Of a stretch of 64,000 nucleotides of DNA, positions 34,112 through 41,774 are shown piece after piece. Both the position numbers and the translations under genes were made by a program. The notes beneath the pieces were generated by a model. It had not been told where the DNA came from and did no database searches. It saw only the letters and a list, made by a program, of their open reading frames with translations. The stretch is from Christensenella sp964592155 (lineage in GTDB: Bacteria; Bacillota; Clostridia; Christensenellales; Christensenellaceae), in assembly GCA_964592155.1 (NCBI GenBank), contig CAZQDA010000003.1, positions 20,729 through 84,728 of the forward strand. Direction: 5' to 3'. Position 1 is the stretch's first letter; the number at the start of each line of letters is the position of its first letter.

Positions 34112-35176
34112 TCAGCCCAGCGTTTCTTTCGTCTGTAAAATAGAGTCTACATAAGTCGGCTCAGGGGTCGTTCCCTTTGCTCCCGCGTTTCCGGATTTCA
34201 CTGCTTCAAGCAGTTTCTGGAATGCCGTTCTGCCAATCTGCTCCGCATCCTGCGCAACTGTCGCCGCCAGTTTGCCTTCCTTGATGGATGTGTAGGCCTC
34301 TTCCAGACCGTCTGTACCTACCACGATGCATTTTCCCGCAAGACCTGCGTTTTCCACTGCTTCCTGCACACCGAGCGCCATGGTGTCGTTGCAGCAATAG
34401 AACGCTTTGAGGTCAGGATTCTGGCTCAAAATGTTCGTGGCAACGTCAAGCGCGCGGTTTCTGTCCCAATCCGCTGGCTGGCTGTCCACGAGTTCCACTC
34501 CCGTCGCCGCTTCAAAAGCCTCCGTTGCGCCCGCTTTTCTGTCTTCTCCTGCCGCCGAGCCCGCTTTGCCCTCGATAATCGCCACTTTTCCGTCCTTGAC
34601 CTGCTCAATGATGTATTCAGCCGCCTTCGCGCCTACCGCTTTGTTGTCCGTCGTTACAAACGCCGCTAAAAATCCGCCGGAGGAGGATAATCCCGCTTCA
34701 TCGATGGGCTCGTCAAGATCAACAACCGGAAGCCCCTTCTCTGACGCTGCCGCAATTCCTTCTACCAGATTGGTGGCGGAGATTGGGCCGACGCCAACGC
34801 CGTCGTAGTCGCTGTTTACAGCAGTCATCAATTTATCGAGTTGGGGGGTCGCTTCATCTTCAGAGTTCATCGCGTCCACAAATACTTCCACGCCCTCTTT
34901 CGCCGCTTCATCCTTGATTGCGTCCGCAATCGCTACATGGAAAGGATTAGAGAATGTCTTCAAAATAAAGTACAGGCTGATGTCTCCGTTTGCCTTGGCT
35001 TCACCGCCTGCCGCAGCGGAAGCAGATGCCTCTGCCGTTGCGGGCGCTTGGGAAGCTTCCTTGGATGCTTCGGTGGAAGCGGATGGCGCCGCCGCCTGCT
35101 GGCCGCACGCCGCAAAGAGCGTTACGCACATCGCAATCACAACCGCCAGTGCAACAATCATTTTTACTTTTTTCAT
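34112..35176 (-). CDS. alsB: D-allose-binding lipoprotein
   Basis: This 354-aa periplasmic-binding-protein family lipoprotein has a signal peptide with lipobox LFAACGQQ, an Ala/Ser-rich linker (about 27-60), then the Peripla_BP_4 fold starting DISLYFILKTFSNPFH and including GPISATNLVEG. It captures the sugar for AlsAC. AGGAGGAAACAAA precedes the ATG. Ligand specificity for allose comes from operon context and not from residues alone. Confidence 0.92.
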   Translation of the reverse strand: MKKVKMIVALAVVIAMCVTLFAACGQQAAAPSASTEASKEASQAPATAEASASAAAGGEAKANGDISLYFILKTFSNPFHVAIADAIKDEAAKEGVEVFVDAMNSEDEATPQLDKLMTAVNSDYDGVGVGPISATNLVEGIAAASEKGLPVVDLDEPIDEAGLSSSGGFLAAFVTTDNKAVGAKAAEYIIEQVKDGKVAIIEGKAGSAAGEDRKAGATEAFEAATGVELVDSQPADWDRNRALDVATNILSQNPDLKAFYCCNDTMALGVQEAVENAGLAGKCIVVGTDGLEEAYTSIKEGKLAATVAQDAEQIGRTAFQKLLEAVKSGNAGAKGTTPEPTYVDSILQTKETLG

Positions 35177-35226
35177 TTTGTTTCCTCCTAAAACTAAGTT
35201 TATTTTATTTCCTCACAAGGGAAACT

Positions 35227-35670
35227 TTATTTCATCGTTTGTTCGATTTGCGCAAGCAAATCGATCCGCTTCTGGTGTCGGCCGCCCTCATATTCCGTGG
35301 AAAGCCACTCGTCCACAATCATTTTCGCAACGTCTGCTCCTACGACCCTTGCTCCAAAGGCAAGCACGTTGGAGTCGTTGTGCTTTCTGCTCATAATCGC
35401 CGAATAAGCTTCGCTGCAAATAACGCAGCGTATGCCCTTTACTTTGTTGGCAGCGATTCCGATTCCCACGCCGGAGCCGCAGATTACGATTCCTTTTTCA
35501 CATTCGCCGCTGCTTACCGCAAGGCCGACCTTTTCTCCATAAAGGGGATAATCTGTGCGTTCAGAGCTGTAAGTGCCATAGTCTTTTACCGCATATCCCT
35601 TTTGTTCCAAATGAATCTTGATCTCTTCTTTTAATGCAAGCGCAGTATGATCGCTCCCAATTCCTATCAT
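35227..35670 (-). CDS. rpiB: RpiB-type sugar-phosphate isomerase
   Basis: The 147-aa LacAB/RpiB isomerase has the signature MIGIGSDHTALALKEEI and the catalytic CGSGVGIGIAANKVKGIRC region with its Cys. In an allose operon it would interconvert allose 6-phosphate and allulose 6-phosphate, in addition to ribose 5-phosphate/ribulose 5-phosphate. AAGGGATGAAAT precedes the ATG. It is the first gene of the operon, 50 bp before alsB. Confidence 0.93.
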   Translation of the reverse strand: MIGIGSDHTALALKEEIKIHLEQKGYAVKDYGTYSSERTDYPLYGEKVGLAVSSGECEKGIVICGSGVGIGIAANKVKGIRCVICSEAYSAIMSRKHNDSNVLAFGARVVGADVAKMIVDEWLSTEYEGGRHQKRIDLLAQIEQTMK

Positions 35671-35714
35671 ATTTCATCCCTTCCCTGTCGTTTTTTTGCA
35701 ATATTGCCATTTAG

Positions 35715-35726
35715 GTAATCGATTAC
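35715..35726. promoter_or_regulatory. als operator site 1
   Basis: GTAATCGATTAC is a perfect 12-bp palindrome 45 bp before rpiB. The flanking TACTC matches the other two sites. Its centre is 187 bp from operator 2, suitable for DNA looping. Confidence 0.65.
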
Positions 35727-35899
35727 TCAATTAGAAAATTATTTCATCCTTTTTCAAGTCCAAGTTCATCAATTAAAAATTTGGGATTCTTTTTTCCTCT
35801 TTAAAAATGTAATCTCTTTCTTCTTTCACACTTTTTTTCTGTTACTATTCAATTTTCTTGTTTGCTAATTAATATTGGAAATGATTCATCTATACTTAT

Positions 35900-35915
35900 G
35901 AGTAATCGTTTACTC
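35900..35915. promoter_or_regulatory. als operator site 2 at the transcription start
   Basis: GAGTAATCGTTTACTC, palindromic apart from its centre, overlies +7 to +22 of the predicted transcript, a standard repression position for the LacI protein encoded just upstream. Confidence 0.7.
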
Positions 35916-35927
35916 AGCTTTGTTATT

Positions 35928-35956
35928 AATATACTACTTTTCAAAACGCTTGTCAA
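35928..35956 (-). promoter_or_regulatory. als promoter
   Basis: On the minus strand TTGACA (35951-35956), a 17-bp spacer and TATATT (35928-35933) form a strong promoter just after the LacI gene. Confidence 0.85.
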
Positions 35957-35968
35957 TCTATTTTTCTT

Positions 35969-36985
35969 TTATGATTTTGTAGTTTCGCGCCTGATTAGTT
36001 TAACAGGCAGCTTCTCCGGCCTATCTGCCTTGCCCTGCGCGCTGAGAAGTTGCAGCATGACATTGGCAGCCATCTCGCCCATTTCTTCCATCGGCTGGTG
36101 AATCGTGGTAATGGACGGCGTATTATATTTTGCGACGGTGATGTCGTCAAAGCCAACCACCTTAACCCCCCGCGGCGCGCTGATTCCCCTGTTTGCAAGA
36201 GCGCGCAGCGCCCCTAAGGCGCTGGTATCGGTATAGCAAAAAATGCCGTCGAAACTTTTGCCCTCCTGGAGAATTTGCGTTACGATATCGTAAGATTCCT
36301 TAAACGTAAGATTTTGCGCAAAATAGATATTTCCGTCGCTTTGCATTCCCTGCGCCAAAAGCTCATCCTTCACGCCGCGCAGACGTTCGGCCTTGGGAGA
36401 AATATCTCTTTTTTCAAAAATAGAAATAATGCGCTTGCATCCGGCATCGGCAAGCTCGCGAATCGCCATTCTACCGCCCTCATAATTATCGGACTGGATG
36501 AGGTAAAAGCTGTCCTTTTGCTCCCCGTGCTCCATCGCGGGGGGCATTCTGTCCACATAGACCTTGGGTATCTCGCGGTATAAGTCTCCTTCATACATAT
36601 GCTCTGAGCATACGAAAATAACGCCGCTGATATTATTGGCGCGCATCAACTCAAGATGCCTTTCCTCCACGGCCTTTTTTTCATTGGTATTGCAGATAAA
36701 CGCAGAATAGGATTGCTTGAACAGCGTATGCTGCGCGGCAAGCGTAATGCGCGAAAAAAACTCGTTCGTGATATCCGGCACAATGATTCCTATGGTCGGA
36801 ATCTGATTGGTGCGCAGCCCTTTGGCAATCATATTGGGCACATAATTATATTGACGGATCGCTTTTTTGATTTTATGCTCCGTCTCTTTGGAATAGCGCC
36901 CTACGTTATTGATCACACGCGAGACTGTGGCAACCGAATAGCCGGTGATCTCAGACAGTTTTTTGATGGATATTTTTTTGTCCAT
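35969..36985 (-). CDS. LacI-family regulator, probable AlsR
   Basis: A 338-aa repressor with the N-terminal helix-turn-helix ISIKKLSEITGYSVATVSRVI and a PBP-like ligand domain beginning at about residue 60. The ATG at 36985 is chosen over a GTG nine codons upstream that lacks a ribosome site. It lies immediately upstream of the allose operon on the same strand, and three copies of one operator type occur in the als and GRE regions. A phosphorylated sugar or allose is the likely effector. This differs from E. coli, where AlsR is an RpiR-family protein. Confidence 0.9.
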   Translation of the reverse strand: MDKKISIKKLSEITGYSVATVSRVINNVGRYSKETEHKIKKAIRQYNYVPNMIAKGLRTNQIPTIGIIVPDITNEFFSRITLAAQHTLFKQSYSAFICNTNEKKAVEERHLELMRANNISGVIFVCSEHMYEGDLYREIPKVYVDRMPPAMEHGEQKDSFYLIQSDNYEGGRMAIRELADAGCKRIISIFEKRDISPKAERLRGVKDELLAQGMQSDGNIYFAQNLTFKESYDIVTQILQEGKSFDGIFCYTDTSALGALRALANRGISAPRGVKVVGFDDITVAKYNTPSITTIHQPMEEMGEMAANVMLQLLSAQGKADRPEKLPVKLIRRETTKS

Positions 36986-37030
36986 TATTATCCCGCTTCC
37001 CGTTTTTTTCACGAAACTAATTACAATTTC

Positions 37031-37059
37031 ATTTTAGTTTTTTTCGTTTTCTTTGTCAA
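37031..37059 (-). promoter_or_regulatory. Promoter of the LacI-family regulator
   Basis: On the minus strand TTGACA (37054-37059), a 17-bp spacer and TAAAAT (37031-37036). It lies between the LacI gene and the activase. Confidence 0.8.
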
Positions 37060-37072
37060 ATTTCACAAAACC

Positions 37073-37972
37073 CTACCCGCCGATCTTCGTCCTGATTCCC
37101 TCACGCAAAAAAAATTCTTTCATTTTTTTCAGGTCTTTTTTATCGAGCGAAGGGATCCCCTTATATTCGTATTCCACCCCCATTCTTTCATATTTGACAG
37201 AGCCCATCTGGTGAAACGGCAGCAAATGGACGCACCGCACTCCGAGCTTTTTAAACAGCGCCGCATAGCTTTCCCATGCCTCTTGTGTATCATTTAGGGC
37301 TGGAATGACAGGGATGCGCGCAACGACGCGCTTTCCTTGCTCCAACGCGTATTTTAGATTTTCCAAAATCAGCGCATTGTCTTTTCCGGTCCCTTCAAGG
37401 TGCCTGTGCGCGTCCGGATGCTTGACGTCAAAATAAACCAGATCGATATATGCAAGCGCCTCCTTGAAAAAATCAGAATAGCCACAGGTTTCGACGACCA
37501 CATGAAGTTTTTTTTCTTTCAGGGCTTTGAGCAGCTCCATAACAAAATCGTGCTGCATGAGTGGCTCCCCACCGGAAAGCGTGACTCCTCCCCCTGATTT
37601 TTCATAAAACGGCTCGTCCTTCATGACCTCCTGCACGACTTCATCCACCGAATATTCGGCTCCCTCCACAAAAAGCGCATGCGTCGGGCAAGCCTGCGCG
37701 CACGCCATACAGCGCGTACACAGATCGCGCCGGAGTTCTGCCCCGTTCGCATTGACGCATACCGCCCCGCAAGGACAGGCTGCGGCACAAGCGCCGCAGC
37801 CGATGCATTTTGTTTTATCGTATACAATTTCTATGGCGCAGCTTTTAGATTCCGGATTTGCGCACCACTTGCAGTCGAGCGGACATCCCTTCAGAAAAAC
37901 CGTCGTCCTGATTCCCGGCCCGTCATGCAGGCTATAGCGTTGTATATTATAAATCAGGCCTTTTTTCCCCAT
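37073..37972 (-). CDS. Glycyl radical enzyme activating protein (radical SAM)
   Basis: The 299-aa radical SAM activase generates the glycyl radical on the adjacent enzyme. The SAM-cluster cysteines are Cys30, Cys34 and Cys37 (CPLDCKWC). Two ferredoxin-like clusters follow: CIGCGACAAACP (56-67) and CTRCMACAQACP (85-96). This two-cluster type accompanies dehydratase/lyase GREs rather than classical pyruvate formate-lyase. The TGG motif reads TLSGGEPL. It is 14 bp after the GRE and in one operon with it. Confidence 0.95.
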   Translation of the reverse strand: MGKKGLIYNIQRYSLHDGPGIRTTVFLKGCPLDCKWCANPESKSCAIEIVYDKTKCIGCGACAAACPCGAVCVNANGAELRRDLCTRCMACAQACPTHALFVEGAEYSVDEVVQEVMKDEPFYEKSGGGVTLSGGEPLMQHDFVMELLKALKEKKLHVVVETCGYSDFFKEALAYIDLVYFDVKHPDAHRHLEGTGKDNALILENLKYALEQGKRVVARIPVIPALNDTQEAWESYAALFKKLGVRCVHLLPFHQMGSVKYERMGVEYEYKGIPSLDKKDLKKMKEFFLREGIRTKIGG

Positions 37973-37986
37973 ACTGACGCCGCCTT

Positions 37987-40392
37987 TTACAGCACATGCT
38001 CCGTTCTCTTGATAATATCGTCCTGCGTTTCCCTGGAAAGCACATTGAAAAACGCGCTATAACCCGCGACACGCACAATGAGGTCACGATGCTTTTCCGG
38101 ATGCTGCTGCGCATCCAGCATGGTATCTTTTGATACCACATTATATTGCACGTGGAACCCTTTGAGCGTATCAAAAAAGGTGCGCAGCATGAGTACCAGC
38201 TTATTGATATCACTCTGCTCCTCCAAGGACTGCGGGTTTAACTTCTGGTTTAGCAAAACGCCACCCGTCAGCTCGATTGTCGGCAGCTTGGAGATCGATT
38301 TAAAAACAGCCGTCGGCCCGTTCACATCTGCCGAATGCGTGGGAGAGCACCCTTCCGCAAGCGGCTCTCCCGCCATTCTTCCATCCGGCGTTGCACAAAC
38401 CGCTTTGCCCTGCGGAACGTTCGCAGAAATGGAGGAAGTCCCCGCGTAATAACGTCCGCCGATCGGCCCGCGCCCATAACGTGTATTTTTATAGTTTGCT
38501 ATTTCGTCAATATAGACCTTGTATGCCTGCGCGGTAAGGCTGTCTACATAATCGTCGTCATTTCCGAATTTTGGCGCGTCATACAGAAGCATCTTTTGGA
38601 CGCGCTCTCCCTGCTGCCCCGCAAAATCACTGAGTAAAGCATCCCAGAGCTCCTGTGTTGTGAGTTTCTTTTCTTCAAACACAAGCTTTTTGATGGCTGC
38701 GAGCGAATCGCCAATGTTTGCGATTCCTACCTGAAGAGGACCGATAAAATCATATACCGCCCCGCCCTCTTTCAGGGTCAGCCCACGCCCGATGCAATCC
38801 TGAACCAGAGAAGAGCAGAGCAAATCCGGCACTTCCTCTTCCAGCGCGAGATCCGCGCAATTATCCAAAATGACGCTGTAGCGGGTGTAATAGACGATCG
38901 CCCGCTTCCATGCTTCCCACACTTCGTCAAAGCTTTTCATATCAGGAAAATATCCAGCGCCATCAAATACCGCTTCGCCAGTCGTAACGTCTACGCCATT
39001 GTTAAGGGCAATCATGAGGATTTTGGGAAAATTCATAAAATTCATCCCAGAGGTCCGATAGCCGAATTTTCCGGGAATCGATACCTCGATACACCCGATG
39101 GAGCAATAATTATAAGCGTCTTCCTTTGCGACCCCTCTTTTGATAAAGGAATCGATAATGATTTCATCATTGTTAAACGAAGGCATTCCAAAGCCCATCT
39201 TAATGACCTGTACGCATTCGCGCATGAATTCGTCGGAGATGCCTTTATGATATCTGACGGACAGGTTGGGCTGGGTCAGGTGCAGCTGTGCAACGCTTTT
39301 GAGCACCAGAAAAGAAAGTTCGTTGACCGCGTCCCTTCCGTCCTTTGTCTGTCCACCCACGCACACATTCTGATAAAGCGGGCTGCCCGCTGAAAACTTT
39401 GTATGCGAATCGCTTCTGATTTTATTGATCGTAAATGTTTTCAGCCAGAAATTTTCGATTAGCTCCAGCGCCTGCTCCTGCGTGATCCTGCCCTCTTCGA
39501 TATCTTTTTTGTAATAGGGATACATAAATTGATCGAAGCGTCCAAACGAAAGCGAATGCCCGCTGGATTCTATTTGCAGGATTAAGTGTGCAAACCACAC
39601 CGACTGGAGCGCCTCGTGGAACGTTTGCGCGGGATACTGCGGCACACGTTCGCATATTTCGGCAATTTCAAGAAGCTCGCGTTTCCTTTGCCCGTTGGCC
39701 TCCTTTTTTGCCATATCCCTTGCCAGCGCCGCATAACGGTTTGCAAACGCAATGCACGCGTCTATGGTGATCAAAGCCGCGTCATAGAAATATTGTTTTT
39801 TCATCTGGGAAAAGTCGCTCATATCCACTTGCTTTTTTGCGGCGAGCGTCTCTTCTTTGATTCCCTGTAATCCCACTTTTAAAAGCTTTTCGTAATCGAC
39901 TGCCAGATGGGCGTCCCCTGCCGTCAGATTTCCCTCTACTTTGATGATTCCGATATCATAATATTTCCGCGCAAGCGGAGGCATGAGGGCAAGCCCTTTA
40001 TCCTTTACGGTCTGTCCCTCCCAAAAGGGCGCGATTTCACGTAATTTTTGTTTGTTTTCCTCTGAAATCGTAAAACGGTCTCCGTTTCTTCTTTCCCACA
40101 GGTCAAGCTCTTGCACAACCCAATCCATTGCATATTCCGGGAAAATCGGAGCTGCGCGGTTGGCGCTTGCCTGATTTCCCACAATGAGGCCTCCGTCTTC
40201 AACGTAAATCGTCATATTGCGAAGCACATGGTCAAGCGCAAGCGAACGCTTGATTACTGGGCGTTTTTCCTTGTTTTTTTGATAAACCTCCGTCGTTAGC
40301 ATTGCGCGCTCCACGCAGACAGTCGGCTGTGTATTCATAATTGCTTCGCGCATCATCGCGATTCTGTTGCTCGGTTCTCCAAAATATCCCAT
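37987..40392 (-). CDS. Glycyl radical enzyme, substrate unknown
   Basis: The 801-aa enzyme of the PFL-like superfamily carries the catalytic cysteine Cys434 with base Glu436 (GCIEVS; Cys430 also nearby) and the radical glycine Gly777 (VRVAGYSAFF). A single catalytic Cys with Glu points to a dehydratase or lyase, not to pyruvate formate-lyase, which has a Cys-Cys pair. The stretch after CIE (PGKFGYRTSG) does not read like the GWHDAA of choline lyase or glycerol and propanediol dehydratases, as I recall those. It is preceded by a ROK kinase and followed by the activase. The kinase suggests a phosphorylated sugar-like substrate. GGAGG precedes the ATG. Confidence 0.92.
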   Translation of the reverse strand: MGYFGEPSNRIAMMREAIMNTQPTVCVERAMLTTEVYQKNKEKRPVIKRSLALDHVLRNMTIYVEDGGLIVGNQASANRAAPIFPEYAMDWVVQELDLWERRNGDRFTISEENKQKLREIAPFWEGQTVKDKGLALMPPLARKYYDIGIIKVEGNLTAGDAHLAVDYEKLLKVGLQGIKEETLAAKKQVDMSDFSQMKKQYFYDAALITIDACIAFANRYAALARDMAKKEANGQRKRELLEIAEICERVPQYPAQTFHEALQSVWFAHLILQIESSGHSLSFGRFDQFMYPYYKKDIEEGRITQEQALELIENFWLKTFTINKIRSDSHTKFSAGSPLYQNVCVGGQTKDGRDAVNELSFLVLKSVAQLHLTQPNLSVRYHKGISDEFMRECVQVIKMGFGMPSFNNDEIIIDSFIKRGVAKEDAYNYCSIGCIEVSIPGKFGYRTSGMNFMNFPKILMIALNNGVDVTTGEAVFDGAGYFPDMKSFDEVWEAWKRAIVYYTRYSVILDNCADLALEEEVPDLLCSSLVQDCIGRGLTLKEGGAVYDFIGPLQVGIANIGDSLAAIKKLVFEEKKLTTQELWDALLSDFAGQQGERVQKMLLYDAPKFGNDDDYVDSLTAQAYKVYIDEIANYKNTRYGRGPIGGRYYAGTSSISANVPQGKAVCATPDGRMAGEPLAEGCSPTHSADVNGPTAVFKSISKLPTIELTGGVLLNQKLNPQSLEEQSDINKLVLMLRTFFDTLKGFHVQYNVVSKDTMLDAQQHPEKHRDLIVRVAGYSAFFNVLSRETQDDIIKRTEHVL

Positions 40393-40410
40393 TGCTAAAC
40401 CTCCAAATTT

Positions 40411-41376
40411 TTACCGGTCGATTGAATAAAGCAGCTCTGCCGCCCCAATGATACCCACATCCTGCTTTAATTCCGCAGTCTTCAAATATACCTTTTGATC
40501 TTTCTGATGATTATAGCGGTCAAACGTATCCTGTATTCTTTGCATGAGCGGCGTGCCGATATTCATCATACCGCCTCCGTACACATAACAGTTCAGGTTA
40601 AGCCCGATAAAGAAATTATAGGTATAAACCCCAATATAGTAGCCGATCTGATCGATTAGCTCCGTTGCCAACGCATCTCCTTCGCAAAACGCCTCATAAA
40701 TATGAACCGCCGTCAATTTTGAAAAATCATCCCCTACAAGCCTACCCAGCAAGGATTGCCTCCCGCTTTGCAGCGCGTTTTTGGCATGACGCACAATCAT
40801 CGATCCGGATGCGTTGCTCATAAAGCAGCCTTTGTTATCGCATCCGCACATTACGCCCTCATCCGGCGTAATCAACATGTGCCCCGATTCTCCCGCCCCG
40901 CCGTAAGCGCCTCTGTAGATGTCGCCATTCAGGATAAAACCGCTGCCGATTCCGGTGCTGACCGCCGTATAAAGCATATGATCATAGCCCCGCCCGGCTC
41001 CATAGCGGTGCTCGGCAATTGCCGCAATATTGGTGTCGTTATCCACCACAACCCTGACTCCCGGAAATCGTTTTTCAAATGCCGCTCTGGCACAAAAATG
41101 GTGCAGGTTCGGCATATTGCTTGTGAAAACGATTACCCCATCATCAAAGTTAACATAAGAGGGAAATCCCATCGCAATTCCCGCAAGATCGTCGACACCC
41201 AGCTTAAGCGCGTCCAGAATATGCATGGTATCCGTTACAATTTTCTCTTCCAGCTCCTTTGGCGTTGCAAGAGCATCCGTTTCCGTTTTATAACGGTAAA
41301 CGATTACCCTATTCTCATCAAAAATACCATAGGCAATTTTTGTGCCGCCAATATCAATTCCCAACCTATATTTCAT
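40411..41376 (-). CDS. ROK-family sugar kinase
   Basis: The 321-aa kinase has the nucleotide motif DIGGTKIAYG at the N-terminus, the ESGHM segment equivalent to the ROK ExGH motif, and a zinc region CGCDNKGCF. ROK kinases act on hexoses or hexosamines. It leads the operon with the glycyl radical enzyme and activase, suggesting phosphorylation precedes radical chemistry. Its ribosome site is weak. An NagC-type regulator is excluded by the absence of an N-terminal HTH. Confidence 0.92.
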   Translation of the reverse strand: MKYRLGIDIGGTKIAYGIFDENRVIVYRYKTETDALATPKELEEKIVTDTMHILDALKLGVDDLAGIAMGFPSYVNFDDGVIVFTSNMPNLHHFCARAAFEKRFPGVRVVVDNDTNIAAIAEHRYGAGRGYDHMLYTAVSTGIGSGFILNGDIYRGAYGGAGESGHMLITPDEGVMCGCDNKGCFMSNASGSMIVRHAKNALQSGRQSLLGRLVGDDFSKLTAVHIYEAFCEGDALATELIDQIGYYIGVYTYNFFIGLNLNCYVYGGGMMNIGTPLMQRIQDTFDRYNHQKDQKVYLKTAELKQDVGIIGAAELLYSIDR

Positions 41377-41434
41377 TTGTTTTCACCAATTTCCCATTAA
41401 AATCATGTTTTGAATTGATTCTTTATTGAATTTC

Positions 41435-41463
41435 ATTATATAGCGCGCCTTTTGAAAAGTCAA
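41435..41463 (-). promoter_or_regulatory. Promoter of the ROK-GRE-activase operon
   Basis: On the minus strand TTGACT (41458-41463), a 17-bp spacer and TATAAT (41435-41440), about 60 bp before the kinase ATG. Confidence 0.85.
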
Positions 41464-41705
41464 CAGATTTTGCGCTTTATTTTTTGAAATGTTTTTGCTT
41501 TTTTCACCGTCCAAAATCTAGCTTAAAATGACGCTTTTTTGCTTTTGCACAGCATAGTTAATCGTTTACTCTATTTATATGGGCAACCGCCACCGCTTTA
41601 TCGTCCTTGTTCTGCTTAAATTTGCAGGTGGTAAGCAGTGCGCAAACTCATTTTTTGCCTGTATCCATATAAAATTTCTTAATTTGTGACTTTTCTCAAA
41701 ACCCA
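41464..41705. other. Intergenic region between the kinase and the chemoreceptor
   Basis: About 240 bases, AT-rich, carrying the two divergent promoters at its edges and a third als-type operator at 41557-41571. No ORF or RNA element was recognised. Confidence 0.7.
41557..41571. promoter_or_regulatory. als-type operator site 3
   Basis: GTTAATCGTTTACTC shares 13 consecutive bases with als operator 2. It lies about 130-143 bp upstream of the kinase transcription start and 170-184 bp upstream of the chemoreceptor start. That position is unusual for direct repression, so it may be an upstream looping site. Confidence 0.5.
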
Positions 41706-41734
41706 TTGTCTTAATCCAAAATTCATACTATAAT
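41706..41734 (+). promoter_or_regulatory. Promoter of the chemoreceptor gene
   Basis: TTGTCT (41706-41711), a 17-bp spacer and TATAAT (41729-41734). Confidence 0.8.
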
Positions 41735-41774
41735 CTAGTCGTAACTGTAAAACTTAACAAAAGGAGCTTTTATT

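Larger units (their letters stand above)
35671..35968. other. Intergenic region with als promoter and operators
   Basis: 298 bases, AT-rich. It contains the als promoter and two operators (listed separately) and encodes nothing. The transcript leader would be about 250 nt. Confidence 0.8.

Noticed and set aside
37987..40392. Calling the glycyl radical enzyme a pyruvate formate-lyase
   Set aside because: It has a CIE motif rather than the Cys-Cys pair, and a two-cluster activase next to it.
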